A stretch of 64,000 nucleotides of DNA, taken from positions 1-64,000 of the forward strand of contig DASVBS010000053.1 of the NCBI GenBank assembly GCA_036375715.1. Reading direction: 5' to 3'. Made by a program: the position numbers and the translations under genes. The first letter of the stretch is position 1. Each line of letters starts with the position of its first letter. The notes beneath the pieces are model-generated. The model was not told where the DNA came from, made no database searches, and saw only the letters and a program-made list of their open reading frames with translations. The stretch comes from Longimicrobiaceae bacterium (GTDB taxonomy: Bacteria; Gemmatimonadota; Gemmatimonadetes; Longimicrobiales; Longimicrobiaceae). Positions 25,490 to 34,510 of this stretch are shown piece after piece.

Positions 25490-26913
25490 CGACGTTCGAA
25501 TTCCTTGTATCCGGTCGGCAGCTCCTCCACCAGCCGCTCACGCTCATCGTGCTCCACGTGCTCCGGCTGCTGGCGGCTCATCGGAGGCGGCAGGATCTCC
25601 TTGATCTCCGCGATCGACAGACCCGGCAGGAAGCGCAGGAACAGCAGGAACCACATGAAGAACCAGCCGAAGCTACCGAGCAGGATGGCCGCCTCGGTCA
25701 TCCCCATGTGGTAGTTCAGGAACTTCCACGGCTCGTAGGAGTGGGCGAGCGAGGGGACGATGATGACGAAACGCTCGTACCACATCCCGATGTTCACGAT
25801 GACCGAGATGAGGAAGAACGCGTTCAGATTCCGGCGGATCTTGGGGATCCAGAGCAACTGCGGGATGATCGCGTTGAACGTGATCATCGACCACCCGGCC
25901 CACCAGTACTGCCCTACCACGCGATCCCAGAAGACGTCGCGCTCGAAGAGCTCGCCGGAGTACCAGGCCATGAAGTACTCCGACCCGTACGCGTAGCCGA
26001 CGACCAGCGAGGTCAGGATGAGCAGCTTCGCCAGCCGGTCGAAGTGGAGGTCGGTGAGGTACGCCTCCAGGCGGAAGACCTTTCGCACCGGCACCGCGAT
26101 CGTCACCACCATCGCCACGCCGGACAGGATCGCGCCGCCGACGAAGTAGGGTGCGAAGATGGTGGTGTGCCAACCGGGCACGATCGACACGGCGAAGTCC
26201 CAGGACACGACCGAGTGCACCGAGAGCACCAGCGGCGTCGCGAGCGCGGCCAGGAAGAGGTACGCCCGCATGAAGTTCTTCCACTCGCGGTCGGTCCCCC
26301 GCCAGCCCATCGACAGTGCGGCGTACACCTTCTTCCGCCACGGCACCGTGGTGGAATCGCGCGCCGCGGCGATGTCGGGGATCAACCCGATGTAGAAGAA
26401 GACGGTCGACACCGTGAGGTACGTCGTGACCGCAAAGACGTCCCAGAGTAGCGGCGAGCGGAAGTTCGGCCAGATGTGCCGTTCACTCGGCAGCGGCAGC
26501 AGCCAGTAGAAGAACCAGGGACGCCCGATGTGGATGATCGGGAAGAGCGCCGCGGTGATCACCGCGAAGACCGTCATCGCCTCGGCGAAGCGGTACACGG
26601 CCTGCCGCCAGGGAGCCCGGAACAGGTACAGGATCGCCGAGATCAGCGTGCCCGCGTGACCGATACCGACCCAGAAGACGAAGGTGGTGATGAACGTTCC
26701 CCACCCCGACGGGTTGGTGATTCCCGCGAATCCGATTCCCCAGATGATCTGCGCCAGGAAGGCGACGACTGCCAGCCCGACGAGAGCGATGGACATTCCC
26801 AGCAGCGCCAGGTAGCCCTTCCCCGGCGTCGTGAGGAGTCGCATCGTATCCCGGTTGACGTCCGCGTAGCCGCGAACCTCGGGATGGAAGACGGACCTGA
26901 GTTCAGTGGCCAT
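25486..26913 (-). CDS. actC: Alternative complex III subunit ActC (NrfD-like quinol-oxidising subunit)
   Basis: 475 residues, about ten membrane spans, homologous in kind to NrfD/PsrC. Conserved-looking elements are YLALLGMSIALVGL, WVGIGHAGTLISAIL (a His near the quinone site), HIGRPWFFYWLLP, and HSVVSWDFAVSIVPGWHTT. It holds the principal quinol-oxidation site and sits under the iron-sulfur protein ActB. It follows actB by 17 bases and overlaps actD. Confidence 0.93.
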   Translation of the reverse strand: MATELRSVFHPEVRGYADVNRDTMRLLTTPGKGYLALLGMSIALVGLAVVAFLAQIIWGIGFAGITNPSGWGTFITTFVFWVGIGHAGTLISAILYLFRAPWRQAVYRFAEAMTVFAVITAALFPIIHIGRPWFFYWLLPLPSERHIWPNFRSPLLWDVFAVTTYLTVSTVFFYIGLIPDIAAARDSTTVPWRKKVYAALSMGWRGTDREWKNFMRAYLFLAALATPLVLSVHSVVSWDFAVSIVPGWHTTIFAPYFVGGAILSGVAMVVTIAVPVRKVFRLEAYLTDLHFDRLAKLLILTSLVVGYAYGSEYFMAWYSGELFERDVFWDRVVGQYWWAGWSMITFNAIIPQLLWIPKIRRNLNAFFLISVIVNIGMWYERFVIIVPSLAHSYEPWKFLNYHMGMTEAAILLGSFGWFFMWFLLFLRFLPGLSIAEIKEILPPPMSRQQPEHVEHDERERLVEELPTGYKEFERR

Positions 26914-26930
26914 CGTGCTTTCCTGTCGTA

Positions 26931-29900
26931 TCAGTGAGCCTCGGCAGCGGCACCCGCCGGCTCAGCGTGGTGGCCGCCCTGCGCGGGCTCATGGAGCGTG
27001 ACCTTTTTCAGATAGACGATCGCCGGCTGCGTGTTCAGCACCTCGAGCGCACGGTAACCCCGCGGCGACGCAGCCGCCTGCGCGACCCGGCTGTTCGGGT
27101 CCGCGATGTTGCCGAAGACGAAGACTTCGGTCGGGCAGGTCTGCGCGCACGCTGGCACGATCTCCCCGTCGGCGACAGTGCGGTTCTCGCGGGCGGCCCT
27201 ATGCTCCGCCTCGCGGATGCGCTGCACGCAGAAGGTGCACTTCTCCATCACCCCCTTGTCGCGCACCGTCACATCCGGGTTGAGCTGCCAGTTGAGCGGC
27301 TCCTGGAACTCGTACGTCCACCAGTTGAAGACGCGGACCTTGTACGGGCAGTTGTTCGCGCAGTAGCGCGTGCCGACGCAGCGATTGTAGACCTGACCGT
27401 TGAGCCCGTCGGGCGTGTGATACGCCGCGTAGACCGGGCACACCGGCTCGCACGGCGCGTTGCCGCAATGCTGGCAGAGCATCGGCAGGAAGCGGACGTC
27501 GTCGGTCGCCGTGTCGGTCAGCGCCTCCTCCGGATCCCTGCCCACTCCGTAGTACCGCTCGATGCGCAGCCAGGCCAGGTCGCGGCCGCGCTTGACCTCC
27601 TTCGGCCCCACCACCGGAATGTTGTTCTCGGCCTGGCAGGCGATGACGCAGGCGGAGCAGCCGATGCACCGGGACAGGTCAATGACCATCGCCCAGCGTG
27701 CGGCGCCCTCCACGTATTCGCCATAGCGGCTCTCGATGGGGGGATAACCGGTCGGCGAAGGATCCACCTCGACGGGGGCAAAACCGCCGCCTCCTCGCAG
27801 CGCTTGGATCGGCTGGGTCTCCGGCACCGGTTCGGTCTCGAGCTGTGCGAGCTGGGCGAGCGAGACGGCCTGGGCGATCTCGCGATCGTGCTGCACGCGC
27901 ACGCCCTGCTCGAACAGCCCCGGACCGGCCTCCCAGCCCAGGTTGCGCGGCGGGCCGCTCACCCGCGTCACGCTCACCTGCGTTCCGTACTGCGCCAGCG
28001 CACCACTCCCCGCGTCCACCGTGCCGGGAAGAAGGACGTTCGGGTTCACCCCCACTCCCTCCGTCCAGCGCCCGAAGGCGTCGTGCCCGAGTCCGGTCTG
28101 AATGGCGACCACATCGGGACGAAGGCCCGGGTAGACGTATGCGAAGGTGCGCAGCGACCCGTACGGCGAGGTCACTTCGACCACGTCGCCCTGCTCGATT
28201 CCCAGTTCCCTTGCGGTGCGGGGGTGGAGCTCCACCCAGGAGTCCCACGGGACCTTGGTCAGCGGGTCGGGAAGCTCGAGCAGCCAGGGCCGGTTCGCCG
28301 TCCGGCCGTCGTAGAACCGGTACGACGGGTAGACCACCAGGTGGAGCTGCCCATTCCCGGCGGCGGGAGTCGCCGCGCCGGCGGGGGGCTCCTGCGCGGG
28401 CGCGGCGGCACCCTGCGTGGCGGCCGTCACTGCCGCACCTGCGGCCGGCGCCCCAACACCGCCCGTGCCGGAGCTGGCAGCCCCGGCAGCGAGATTGGTG
28501 GCCGCAGCCTGCTCGCCCGTCGCTGCAACCGCCGGGAAGCTTCCGCCGCGGCGTACTGCGTCGCGCCAGGCCTCCACACCGGCAGCCACGCCGCTCCAGC
28601 GGGCGCGCAGGAAGTCGTAGTAGGTGGATGCGCCGCCGCCGATATCCGTTCCCAGCTCGCGGGCGACGGAGAGCAGCACGTCTCCCGCCTGCTTGGTGTT
28701 GAACACCGGCCGCATGGCAGGCTGCACCAGGTTCACCACCCCCGGCTCGGGCGAGTAGTCGCCCCAGGCCTCGAGGAAATGGTGCTCGGGGAGAACCATG
28801 GTGCACAGCGCCGCGGTCTCGTCCGGGAAGGCCGAGAAGGAGACGCGGACCGGCACCTGCTGGAAGGCCTCCGCAAAGCCGACGGCGGCCGGGAGGGTGT
28901 AGACCGGGTTCGGCGCGTCGACGAGAATCACGTCGACCAGCCCGGAGCGCATCTGATCGACCAGCTGCAGGATCTGCTGCCCCGTGCCGGTGGCAGTCGG
29001 CGCTCCGCCGCCGAGTGCGGCGATCGCGGAGCGCAGCTGGGTGGTGTCCGCGCTGGTGAGGGCGGCGCCCGGCCCGATGGCCACGCCGTTCCCCTGCTGG
29101 AACTCGGCGACGAGCTCCTGGATTACCCCCTGATCCACCTCCGTCTGCTGCGCCGCGGTGGCGGGATCGACGGTGCCAGCCAGAGCCTGCGCCAGGATGT
29201 GCTCGGTCCCCGGTCGCGGGGCGATCCACTGGTCCGCGTTGAGCCCCGTGAGCGGGCGGTGCGGCCCGACCCACACGAACTTGCCACGCTGACCCTGCCG
29301 GATGGCCCTCATCTGGGCGAACTGCCAGGCGTAGTCGACCGGAGAGCCCCAGGTCTCCAGGAAGTCGGCGCCGAAGGAGACCAGCACGTTGGCCGAGCTG
29401 AAATCGAGCCCGCGCGGTTGGTCGGCCCAGGGATCGTAGATTACCCGCCGAGCGCCCGTGGCCGCCACGAAGGCGTCGACCAGCGCGTCCATGGTGCCAC
29501 CGTAGCGCTGCGTCAGGAAGACGACGCGACCCGGCCCGCGCTGCGTGCTCTCCTGGATTCGCTCGGCGAGCAGGCGCTCGGCCGTGCTCCAGGTGACGTT
29601 GGTGTCGACGACCGAGCTTTCGCGGACAATCGGGTTACGGTAGCGATCGGGATGGTAGAGACCCTGCACCGAGGCCTGACCCCGAGCGCAAAGGTTGCCG
29701 TGCGAGATGGGATGGTCCGGGTTCCCCTCTACCTTGGTGACGCGCCCTTCGTGTGTCTCGACCAGGATGCCGCACCCGGCAGGACATTCGCGGCAGGTGC
29801 TCGCGTACCACGTCGGCACCCCCGGAACGATGTCCTCCGAGGGGATCACGTACGGGATCAGCCGCTCGACCTCTCCGGTCGAGCAGCCCACGGTCGCGGC

Positions 29901-29960
29901 CCCGGCGCCGGTGGCACCGAGAACCTTCAGAAAGTCCCGCCTCTTCAGACCGTCAGACAT
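26931..29960 (-). CDS. actB: Alternative complex III subunit ActB (molybdopterin-oxidoreductase-like / 4Fe-4S fusion)
   Basis: 1009 residues. A Tat signal (RRDFLKVLG) is at the N-terminus. The first 750 residues resemble a molybdopterin oxidoreductase, as known for ActB, which does not bind the cofactor in characterised complexes; it starts with CRECPAGC. The C-terminal 250 residues are a ferredoxin-like protein with four cysteine groups: CIGCSACVIAC, CQHCGNAPCEPVC, CVGTRYCANNC and CTFCVQR/CAQTC, giving up to four clusters. A 60-residue Ala/Gly/Pro-rich insertion (about 477-538) interrupts the first part. It relays electrons from quinol to the haem subunits. Confidence 0.94.
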   Translation of the reverse strand: MSDGLKRRDFLKVLGATGAGAATVGCSTGEVERLIPYVIPSEDIVPGVPTWYASTCRECPAGCGILVETHEGRVTKVEGNPDHPISHGNLCARGQASVQGLYHPDRYRNPIVRESSVVDTNVTWSTAERLLAERIQESTQRGPGRVVFLTQRYGGTMDALVDAFVAATGARRVIYDPWADQPRGLDFSSANVLVSFGADFLETWGSPVDYAWQFAQMRAIRQGQRGKFVWVGPHRPLTGLNADQWIAPRPGTEHILAQALAGTVDPATAAQQTEVDQGVIQELVAEFQQGNGVAIGPGAALTSADTTQLRSAIAALGGGAPTATGTGQQILQLVDQMRSGLVDVILVDAPNPVYTLPAAVGFAEAFQQVPVRVSFSAFPDETAALCTMVLPEHHFLEAWGDYSPEPGVVNLVQPAMRPVFNTKQAGDVLLSVARELGTDIGGGASTYYDFLRARWSGVAAGVEAWRDAVRRGGSFPAVAATGEQAAATNLAAGAASSGTGGVGAPAAGAAVTAATQGAAAPAQEPPAGAATPAAGNGQLHLVVYPSYRFYDGRTANRPWLLELPDPLTKVPWDSWVELHPRTARELGIEQGDVVEVTSPYGSLRTFAYVYPGLRPDVVAIQTGLGHDAFGRWTEGVGVNPNVLLPGTVDAGSGALAQYGTQVSVTRVSGPPRNLGWEAGPGLFEQGVRVQHDREIAQAVSLAQLAQLETEPVPETQPIQALRGGGGFAPVEVDPSPTGYPPIESRYGEYVEGAARWAMVIDLSRCIGCSACVIACQAENNIPVVGPKEVKRGRDLAWLRIERYYGVGRDPEEALTDTATDDVRFLPMLCQHCGNAPCEPVCPVYAAYHTPDGLNGQVYNRCVGTRYCANNCPYKVRVFNWWTYEFQEPLNWQLNPDVTVRDKGVMEKCTFCVQRIREAEHRAARENRTVADGEIVPACAQTCPTEVFVFGNIADPNSRVAQAAASPRGYRALEVLNTQPAIVYLKKVTLHEPAQGGHHAEPAGAAAEAH

Positions 29961-29969
29961 TCGATCTCC

Positions 29970-30656
29970 TTAATAATGGCAGACCACGCAGTCGGTGGAC
30001 GCCCGCTGTTCCGGATATGCCCCCTGGAACCCGCCGAGATCCTCGCCCGCTGAGGCGAACTGCGTCAGCTTGCGAATGAAGGACGAGCGCTCCTGGACTC
30101 GCTCTTCTTCTGCCGCGGAGAGTTCCGTCTCGCCCCGGTGACAGTCGATGCACCAGCCCATCTGCAGCGAGGAGAACCGGTAGACCTCCTCCATCTGCTC
30201 CACCGGGCCGTGGCAGGTCTGGCACTCCAGCCCCACGTTCACGTGCACGCTGTGAGGGAAGCGGACGTGCTCGGGGAGCTTGTGGACACGAACCCAGGGA
30301 ATGGCCTCCTGGCGCCGCCAGTACTCCACCAGCTTCGTGGCTTCGGCATTCCACAGAGAATCACGCTCCGCGGTCGGGAAGCCGAGCTGGGCCTGCGCCG
30401 GAGGAGTTACGGAGCTCCCCGGAACGTGACAGCCGACGCACACGCGAACGGCGGGAATTCCGGCGTCCACGGAGCGGTCGGCTGTGTAGTGGCAGTACGC
30501 GCAGGGAATCTGATTGTCGCCAGCGTGTACGCTGTGCATGAACAGGATGGGTTGCTCCGGCGCGCTGGCGGCCGTCTGCGCGCCCGGCCCACGACACCCG
30601 GCGATGGCGAGCACCACGAGCGCCATCACACCGGAACCGATAAAAGCTCTGATCAT
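29970..30656 (-). CDS. actA: Alternative complex III subunit ActA (penta-haem cytochrome c)
   Basis: 228 residues. The N-terminal membrane anchor or lipoprotein signal ends at AIAGC (Cys21). Five haem c sites are visible: CAYCH, CVGCH, CQTCH, CIDCH and a last CVVCH one residue before the C-terminus. The last haem site directly at the C-terminus, as here, fits ActA organisation. It is the first gene of the operon actABCDEF, with actB 9 bases on. It accepts electrons from ActB and feeds ActE or an oxidase; no terminal oxidase genes are in the window. Confidence 0.93.
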   Translation of the reverse strand: MIRAFIGSGVMALVVLAIAGCRGPGAQTAASAPEQPILFMHSVHAGDNQIPCAYCHYTADRSVDAGIPAVRVCVGCHVPGSSVTPPAQAQLGFPTAERDSLWNAEATKLVEYWRRQEAIPWVRVHKLPEHVRFPHSVHVNVGLECQTCHGPVEQMEEVYRFSSLQMGWCIDCHRGETELSAAEEERVQERSSFIRKLTQFASAGEDLGGFQGAYPEQRASTDCVVCHY

Positions 30657-30796
30657 GTCAAGCGTTCGGCTATCCGCAATCGACCTGGAAAAGATGCGCG
30701 ATCATGCGCTCGCCCGCCCCGCCCGGCGCTACGCCGGCCGGGGCCGTTGAGCATCGGGCTTCGCGACGCCGGCCGCGGGCGGCGCGAAAACACCCC

Positions 30797-30825
30797 CATA
30801 TAACACGGCTCCCGGCGGACTGCAA
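30797..30825 (-). promoter_or_regulatory. Candidate promoter for the act operon
   Basis: On the minus strand TTGCAG (30825-30820), a 17-base spacer, and TATATG (30802-30797). Each box matches 4 of 6 consensus bases. It lies about 140 bases upstream of the actA start in otherwise GC-rich sequence. Confidence 0.5.
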
Positions 30826-30927
30826 TACGGGGAATCCCCTACAGCGTCCGCGCGGGAGCCGCTTCCTATCCGGCCCCTCAAGTGTTAAGCGATTGCGGTC
30901 GCGCCACCTGCGACGACCAGCCCGCCG

Positions 30928-31368
30928 CTATCTCAGGCGGCGATGATCGACCATGGCGCAACGATCCTGGACGACCTTGATTCCGGCCCGGGCGAGCTGC
31001 TGCGCCGCCTCGTCGTTCCTGATCCCGGCCTGCATCCACACCGCGGTCGGTCTCGCCTCCAGCAGGTCGGGCACGTGTGGCGGCACGTCCTGCGACCGAC
31101 GGAAGACCACCACCAGATCGACTTCCCCCGGGATATCCGCAACCCTGCGATAGACCAGCTCGCCCAGGATCTCGGTAACCTCGGGATAGTAGACCGGCAC
31201 GGGAACGATCTCGTAGCCGACGCGCTGGAGATACTCCGGTACGTAGTAGGCTGGCTGTCCGTCCTGCCTGTCCGTCTTGATTCCGAGAACGGCGATCCGC
31301 CGGGCGTCACGCAGCACGGACAGGGCACCGGCGGTGTCCTCGATGAGGTTCGCGCGCCAGGGCTCCAT
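30928..31368 (-). CDS. CoA-binding domain protein (YccU-like)
   Basis: 146 residues, a single Rossmann-type CoA-binding domain (CoA_binding_2). Signature segments: RRIAVLGIKTDRQDGQPAYYVPEYLQ, VPVPVYYPEVTEILGE, DLVVVFRRSQDVP and AVWMQAGIRNDEAA. Stand-alone members (YccU, TT1466) bind CoA but have no defined reaction. The ATG directly follows the stop codon of the fused beta-oxidation gene (TGAATG), so it is co-expressed with an acyl-CoA enzyme, a sensible context for CoA binding. Confidence 0.88.
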   Translation of the reverse strand: MEPWRANLIEDTAGALSVLRDARRIAVLGIKTDRQDGQPAYYVPEYLQRVGYEIVPVPVYYPEVTEILGELVYRRVADIPGEVDLVVVFRRSQDVPPHVPDLLEARPTAVWMQAGIRNDEAAQQLARAGIKVVQDRCAMVDHRRLR

Positions 31369-33543
31369 TCAGCCCCCTTCCCCCGCCCGATCATGGAACC
31401 GCCCGCCGGTCTCCGCCTTCTCCACCAGCAGGGTCGCGGGTGCAAAGCGCGCCCCGTGCGCCCGCTCCAGGACGCGGAGCCGCCCCACGATGGTCGATGC
31501 GCCCACCTGGTCGATGTACCAGAACGGGCCACCGCGGAAGGGCGGGAAGCCAATCCCCATCACCGCGCCCACGTCGCCGTCGCGGGCGCTCCGCAGCACG
31601 CCGTCCTCCAGACAGCGCACCGCCTCGTTCAGCATTCCCAGGGCGAGTCGCTCCTGGATCTCGGTCAGGTCGAAACGGCGGCGCGCCCGCTCCCCTATCA
31701 GCCCATACACGGTTCCGTCGGGCCCCTTTTTCTTCCCCTCGGCGTACTGGTAGAATCCGCGGCCATTCTTTCTGCCCAGACGCCCATCCTCTACCAGCCG
31801 AGGCACCACCCGGTTGGGGGTCATCCGTTCCTCGAACGCCTCCTGCAGGATCTGCCCGGACTTGAGCGCCACGTCCAGCCCCACCTCGTCGAAGAGGGTG
31901 ATCGGACCGACGGGGAATCCCCAAGCCGTCATCGCCTCGTCCACCTCGTCGATCGCGGCCCCCTCCTCCAGCAGCAGAGCCGCCTCGTTCATGTAAGGGC
32001 CGAGGATACGATTGACGTAGAAGCCGGGGCCGTCGTTGACGATGATGGGAGTCTTGCCGATCCGCTTCGCCCAGCGATGGCTGGTGGCCGCCACCACACC
32101 GTCCGTCTGCGAGGTCACGATGATCTCCAGCAGCGGCATCTTCTCGACGGGCGAGAAGAAGTGCAGCCCGATCACGTTGCCCGGCCGTTCCACTGCTTCC
32201 GCCAGCTTCGCGATGGGGATGGTGGAGGTATTCGAGCCCAGCACCACGTCGTCGCGACTCGCGCTCTCGATCTCCCGCAGCACCCGGTGCTTCAGCTCGA
32301 TATCCTCGAACACTGCCTCGACTACCAGGTCGGCGGTGCCGAAGCCCGAGTAGTCGGTGGTTGCCTCCATCCGATCGGTGAGAGCGACGATCTCGTGCTG
32401 CGGCCGGCGACGTTTCTGGGCCCGGCTGGCGATGCTGCCCACCGCGTTCTTCAATCCTCGCGCGGCGGCTTCCGGGGTCACATCCTTCAGCCGGACCCGC
32501 AGGTCGTTCTCGGCGCAGACGACGGCGATCCCCGCTCCCATGAAGCCCGCACCCACAACGGCGACGCGCTCGACGGGCCGGGGCTCAGGATTGCCGGGGA
32601 GCTGCGGGTCGTTCTTGGCGGCCGTACTGGCGAGGAAGACGTGGGCCAGAGCGCGGGACTCGGGTGTGACGCTCAGCTCCCCGAAGGCGCGCGCCTCCAG
32701 ATCCAGCGCCTTCTCCAGGGGCTGGTCGAGCCCCCGTGAGACCACGTCGAGGATCTTCAGGGGCGCAGGATAGAGCCCCCGAGTCTTCTGCAGCACCCCT
32801 GCGCGCGCCCTGCGGAAGATGACCGCCCGCGCGCCGGGGAGATTCTCCATCCACAGTGGCGACCCCTTCGGCCGCCCCGGCCGCGGGCGCTTCCGGCCCG
32901 CCGCCAGATCTCTGGCGACCTCGGCCGCAATCCGTTCCAGTGCTGCGGCGGGAACCACTTCGTCCACCAGGCCGATGCGGCGGGCACGCTTCGCGTCCAG
33001 CTGTCTGCCCGTGAGCATCAGGTCCAGCGCGGGGGCCAGACCGATTAGCCGCGGCAGACGCTGGGTCCCACCCGCGCCCGGCAGCACTCCCAGCTGCACC
33101 TCGGGAAGGCCTAGCTTGGTCCTGGGTGAATCGGTGGCGATGCGGTACGTGCAGGCGAGGGCCACCTCGAGACCGCCGCCCAGCGCCGCGCCGTCGATGG
33201 CGGCGACCACCGGCATCCGCAGGCCCTCGAGCCGGCCCAGCAACTCGTGGCCGGTTCGACTCAGCCGCTCGCCGTCGGTGGGGGAGGTGAGCTCGGCGAA
33301 TTCCTCTATATCCGCGCCCGCGATCCAGACGCCTGGCTTGCCCGAGATCAGGATGGCCGCGCGGGCCTCGCTCTTTTCCAATTCGGAAAGCGCCGCGGCG
33401 AACGAGGCGATCAGCGATCTCGAGAGCACGTTCACCGGCCGGCCCGGCAGATCCAGGCGGATCCAGGCGAGTTCATCCTCGATGCGGATCTCCACCCCTT
33501 CGGCTTTCTCGGCCACCTTCGGGTTTCCCTCCGTCGTCACCAT
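31369..33543 (-). CDS. fadJ: Fused enoyl-CoA hydratase / 3-hydroxyacyl-CoA dehydrogenase (FadJ/FadB-type)
   Basis: 724 residues from ATG 33543, chosen because GGAGG lies 8 bases upstream; longer readings lack family residues. The N-terminal crotonase domain has GADIEEFAE, AIDGAALGGGLEVALACTYR and LGLPEVQLGVLPGAGGTQR, with oxyanion-hole and catalytic acids in place. The dehydrogenase begins near residue 325 with VVGAGFMGAGIAVVCAE (NAD site), followed by FFSPVEKMPLLEI, NDGPGFYVNRIL and a C-terminal 3HCDH repeat. It performs hydration and oxidation in fatty acid beta-oxidation. No thiolase (fadI/fadA) is adjacent, so that step is encoded elsewhere. Confidence 0.93.
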   Translation of the reverse strand: MVTTEGNPKVAEKAEGVEIRIEDELAWIRLDLPGRPVNVLSRSLIASFAAALSELEKSEARAAILISGKPGVWIAGADIEEFAELTSPTDGERLSRTGHELLGRLEGLRMPVVAAIDGAALGGGLEVALACTYRIATDSPRTKLGLPEVQLGVLPGAGGTQRLPRLIGLAPALDLMLTGRQLDAKRARRIGLVDEVVPAAALERIAAEVARDLAAGRKRPRPGRPKGSPLWMENLPGARAVIFRRARAGVLQKTRGLYPAPLKILDVVSRGLDQPLEKALDLEARAFGELSVTPESRALAHVFLASTAAKNDPQLPGNPEPRPVERVAVVGAGFMGAGIAVVCAENDLRVRLKDVTPEAAARGLKNAVGSIASRAQKRRRPQHEIVALTDRMEATTDYSGFGTADLVVEAVFEDIELKHRVLREIESASRDDVVLGSNTSTIPIAKLAEAVERPGNVIGLHFFSPVEKMPLLEIIVTSQTDGVVAATSHRWAKRIGKTPIIVNDGPGFYVNRILGPYMNEAALLLEEGAAIDEVDEAMTAWGFPVGPITLFDEVGLDVALKSGQILQEAFEERMTPNRVVPRLVEDGRLGRKNGRGFYQYAEGKKKGPDGTVYGLIGERARRRFDLTEIQERLALGMLNEAVRCLEDGVLRSARDGDVGAVMGIGFPPFRGGPFWYIDQVGASTIVGRLRVLERAHGARFAPATLLVEKAETGGRFHDRAGEGG

Positions 33544-33668
33544 CCCAACGTCCTCCGTCGCAGAGCTGAATGGGTTGCGGTCCCTGAGGAGAGTGCACCT
33601 GACGAGAGTGAGGGAGGCAGACAGCCGACGCGTCAGGCGCCAGTGAGGTTGCTCAGCGATGCCCGCCC

Positions 33669-33689
33669 GGCTGCTGGCTCCTGGCTCCC
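33669..33689 (-). repeat. Short heptamer run of the AGGAGCC family
   Basis: Three 7-base units on the minus strand, GGGAGCC AGGAGCC AGCAGCC. The GCCAGGAGCCAG core also occurs in the repeat near 18030. It lies between the fadJ start and the transglycosylase stop. Confidence 0.5.
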
Positions 33690-33751
33690 ATAATCCCCCA
33701 AACCCAGCCGCCGCACCGACCCCGCAAGAAGCCCGCCGATCTACTTGGCGT

Positions 33752-34498
33752 TCAGCGCAGCAGCCCGTCGCCCGTATGCAGTAGCCCGTTGCCAGTGTAC
33801 GGAGGAACACCACCTCCCGAGAGGATACGCTCGGCGTAGCCGTTTGCCGGGTCCTCGCCCCGCTCGCGCAGGCGGGCCACGGTGCCAGGGCCGCGGTTGT
33901 AGGCGTGCAGCGCTTCCTTCACGTCGCCGTCATAGGCCTCCAGGAGCCAGCGGAGATAGCGGAAGCCGAGGCGCAGGTTCGTGTGCCGCTCGAAGATCTC
34001 ATCGCGGGTGATGCCGGGCTGCAGGGAAGCGGCGGTGGCGGGCATCAACTGGGTGAGACCCAGCGCGCCCGCCGGGCTCACCGCGCGCTCGTTGAACTGG
34101 CTCTCGACGCGCACCAGTCGAAAGCCAAGCTCGGGGTCGATCCCTTCGGCCACCGCCGCCCGTTCGATATCCGAGGCGAGCTGGAGGGAGACCCCGTATT
34201 CGAGGGCGTACCGCGCCGTTGCCAGGCGGCGAAGCTCGGCCCTTCGACTGGCGGCCATCGCCTCGGAGAGTACGCCCAGCGCGCGATCGAAAGTCAGGCG
34301 AAGGGGAGGCACGGCGTATACGAACAGCCCGGCCAGCAGCAGCGCGGCACCCGCCTGTAGCAGGCTTCTGCCTGGACGCGCATTGCTTCGCCGCTTTCGA
34401 GGCGGTTTTCGGCGCGGCGCTCGATATCGAAGGATAGCCGTTGGCCGCATGCCAGTCGCCTTCGGCCGCACCTTTCCTCGCGTTCCCTTCGCCGCCAT
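33752..34498 (-). CDS. Lytic transglycosylase (SLT domain, membrane-anchored)
   Basis: 248 residues. An Arg/Lys-rich N-terminus (about 1-45) precedes one membrane span (LLQAGAALLLAGLFVYAV). The SLT domain (about 110-235) has the catalytic Glu in VRVESQFNERAVSPAGALGL, plus GLTQLMPATA and EALHAYNRGPGTV. It cleaves peptidoglycan between MurNAc and GlcNAc in the periplasm. The last 14 residues (TGNGLLHTGDGLLR) are encoded by six 7-base repeats (33755-33796), so the C-terminus seems to have been formed or replaced by a repeat. The BON-lipoprotein gene ends 12 bases upstream. Confidence 0.87.
   Translation of the reverse strand: MAAKGTRGKVRPKATGMRPTAILRYRAPRRKPPRKRRSNARPGRSLLQAGAALLLAGLFVYAVPPLRLTFDRALGVLSEAMAASRRAELRRLATARYALEYGVSLQLASDIERAAVAEGIDPELGFRLVRVESQFNERAVSPAGALGLTQLMPATAASLQPGITRDEIFERHTNLRLGFRYLRWLLEAYDGDVKEALHAYNRGPGTVARLRERGEDPANGYAERILSGGGVPPYTGNGLLHTGDGLLR
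33755..33796 (-). repeat. Heptamer repeat inside the 3' end of the transglycosylase gene
   Basis: Six consecutive 7-base units on the plus strand: GCGCAGC AGCCCGT CGCCCGT ATGCAGT AGCCCGT TGCCAGT. They encode the last 14 residues of the minus-strand protein in a TGxGLL pattern. Confidence 0.65.
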
Positions 34499-34510
34499 GC
34501 CCGGGATCCC

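Noticed and set aside
26934-30053. 1039-codon open frame on the plus strand
   Set aside because: Exactly antisense to actB, whose reading is supported by cysteine clusters and a Tat signal.
30943-32739. 598-codon plus-strand frame
   Set aside because: Antisense to the CoA-binding and fadJ genes, both confirmed by strong motifs.
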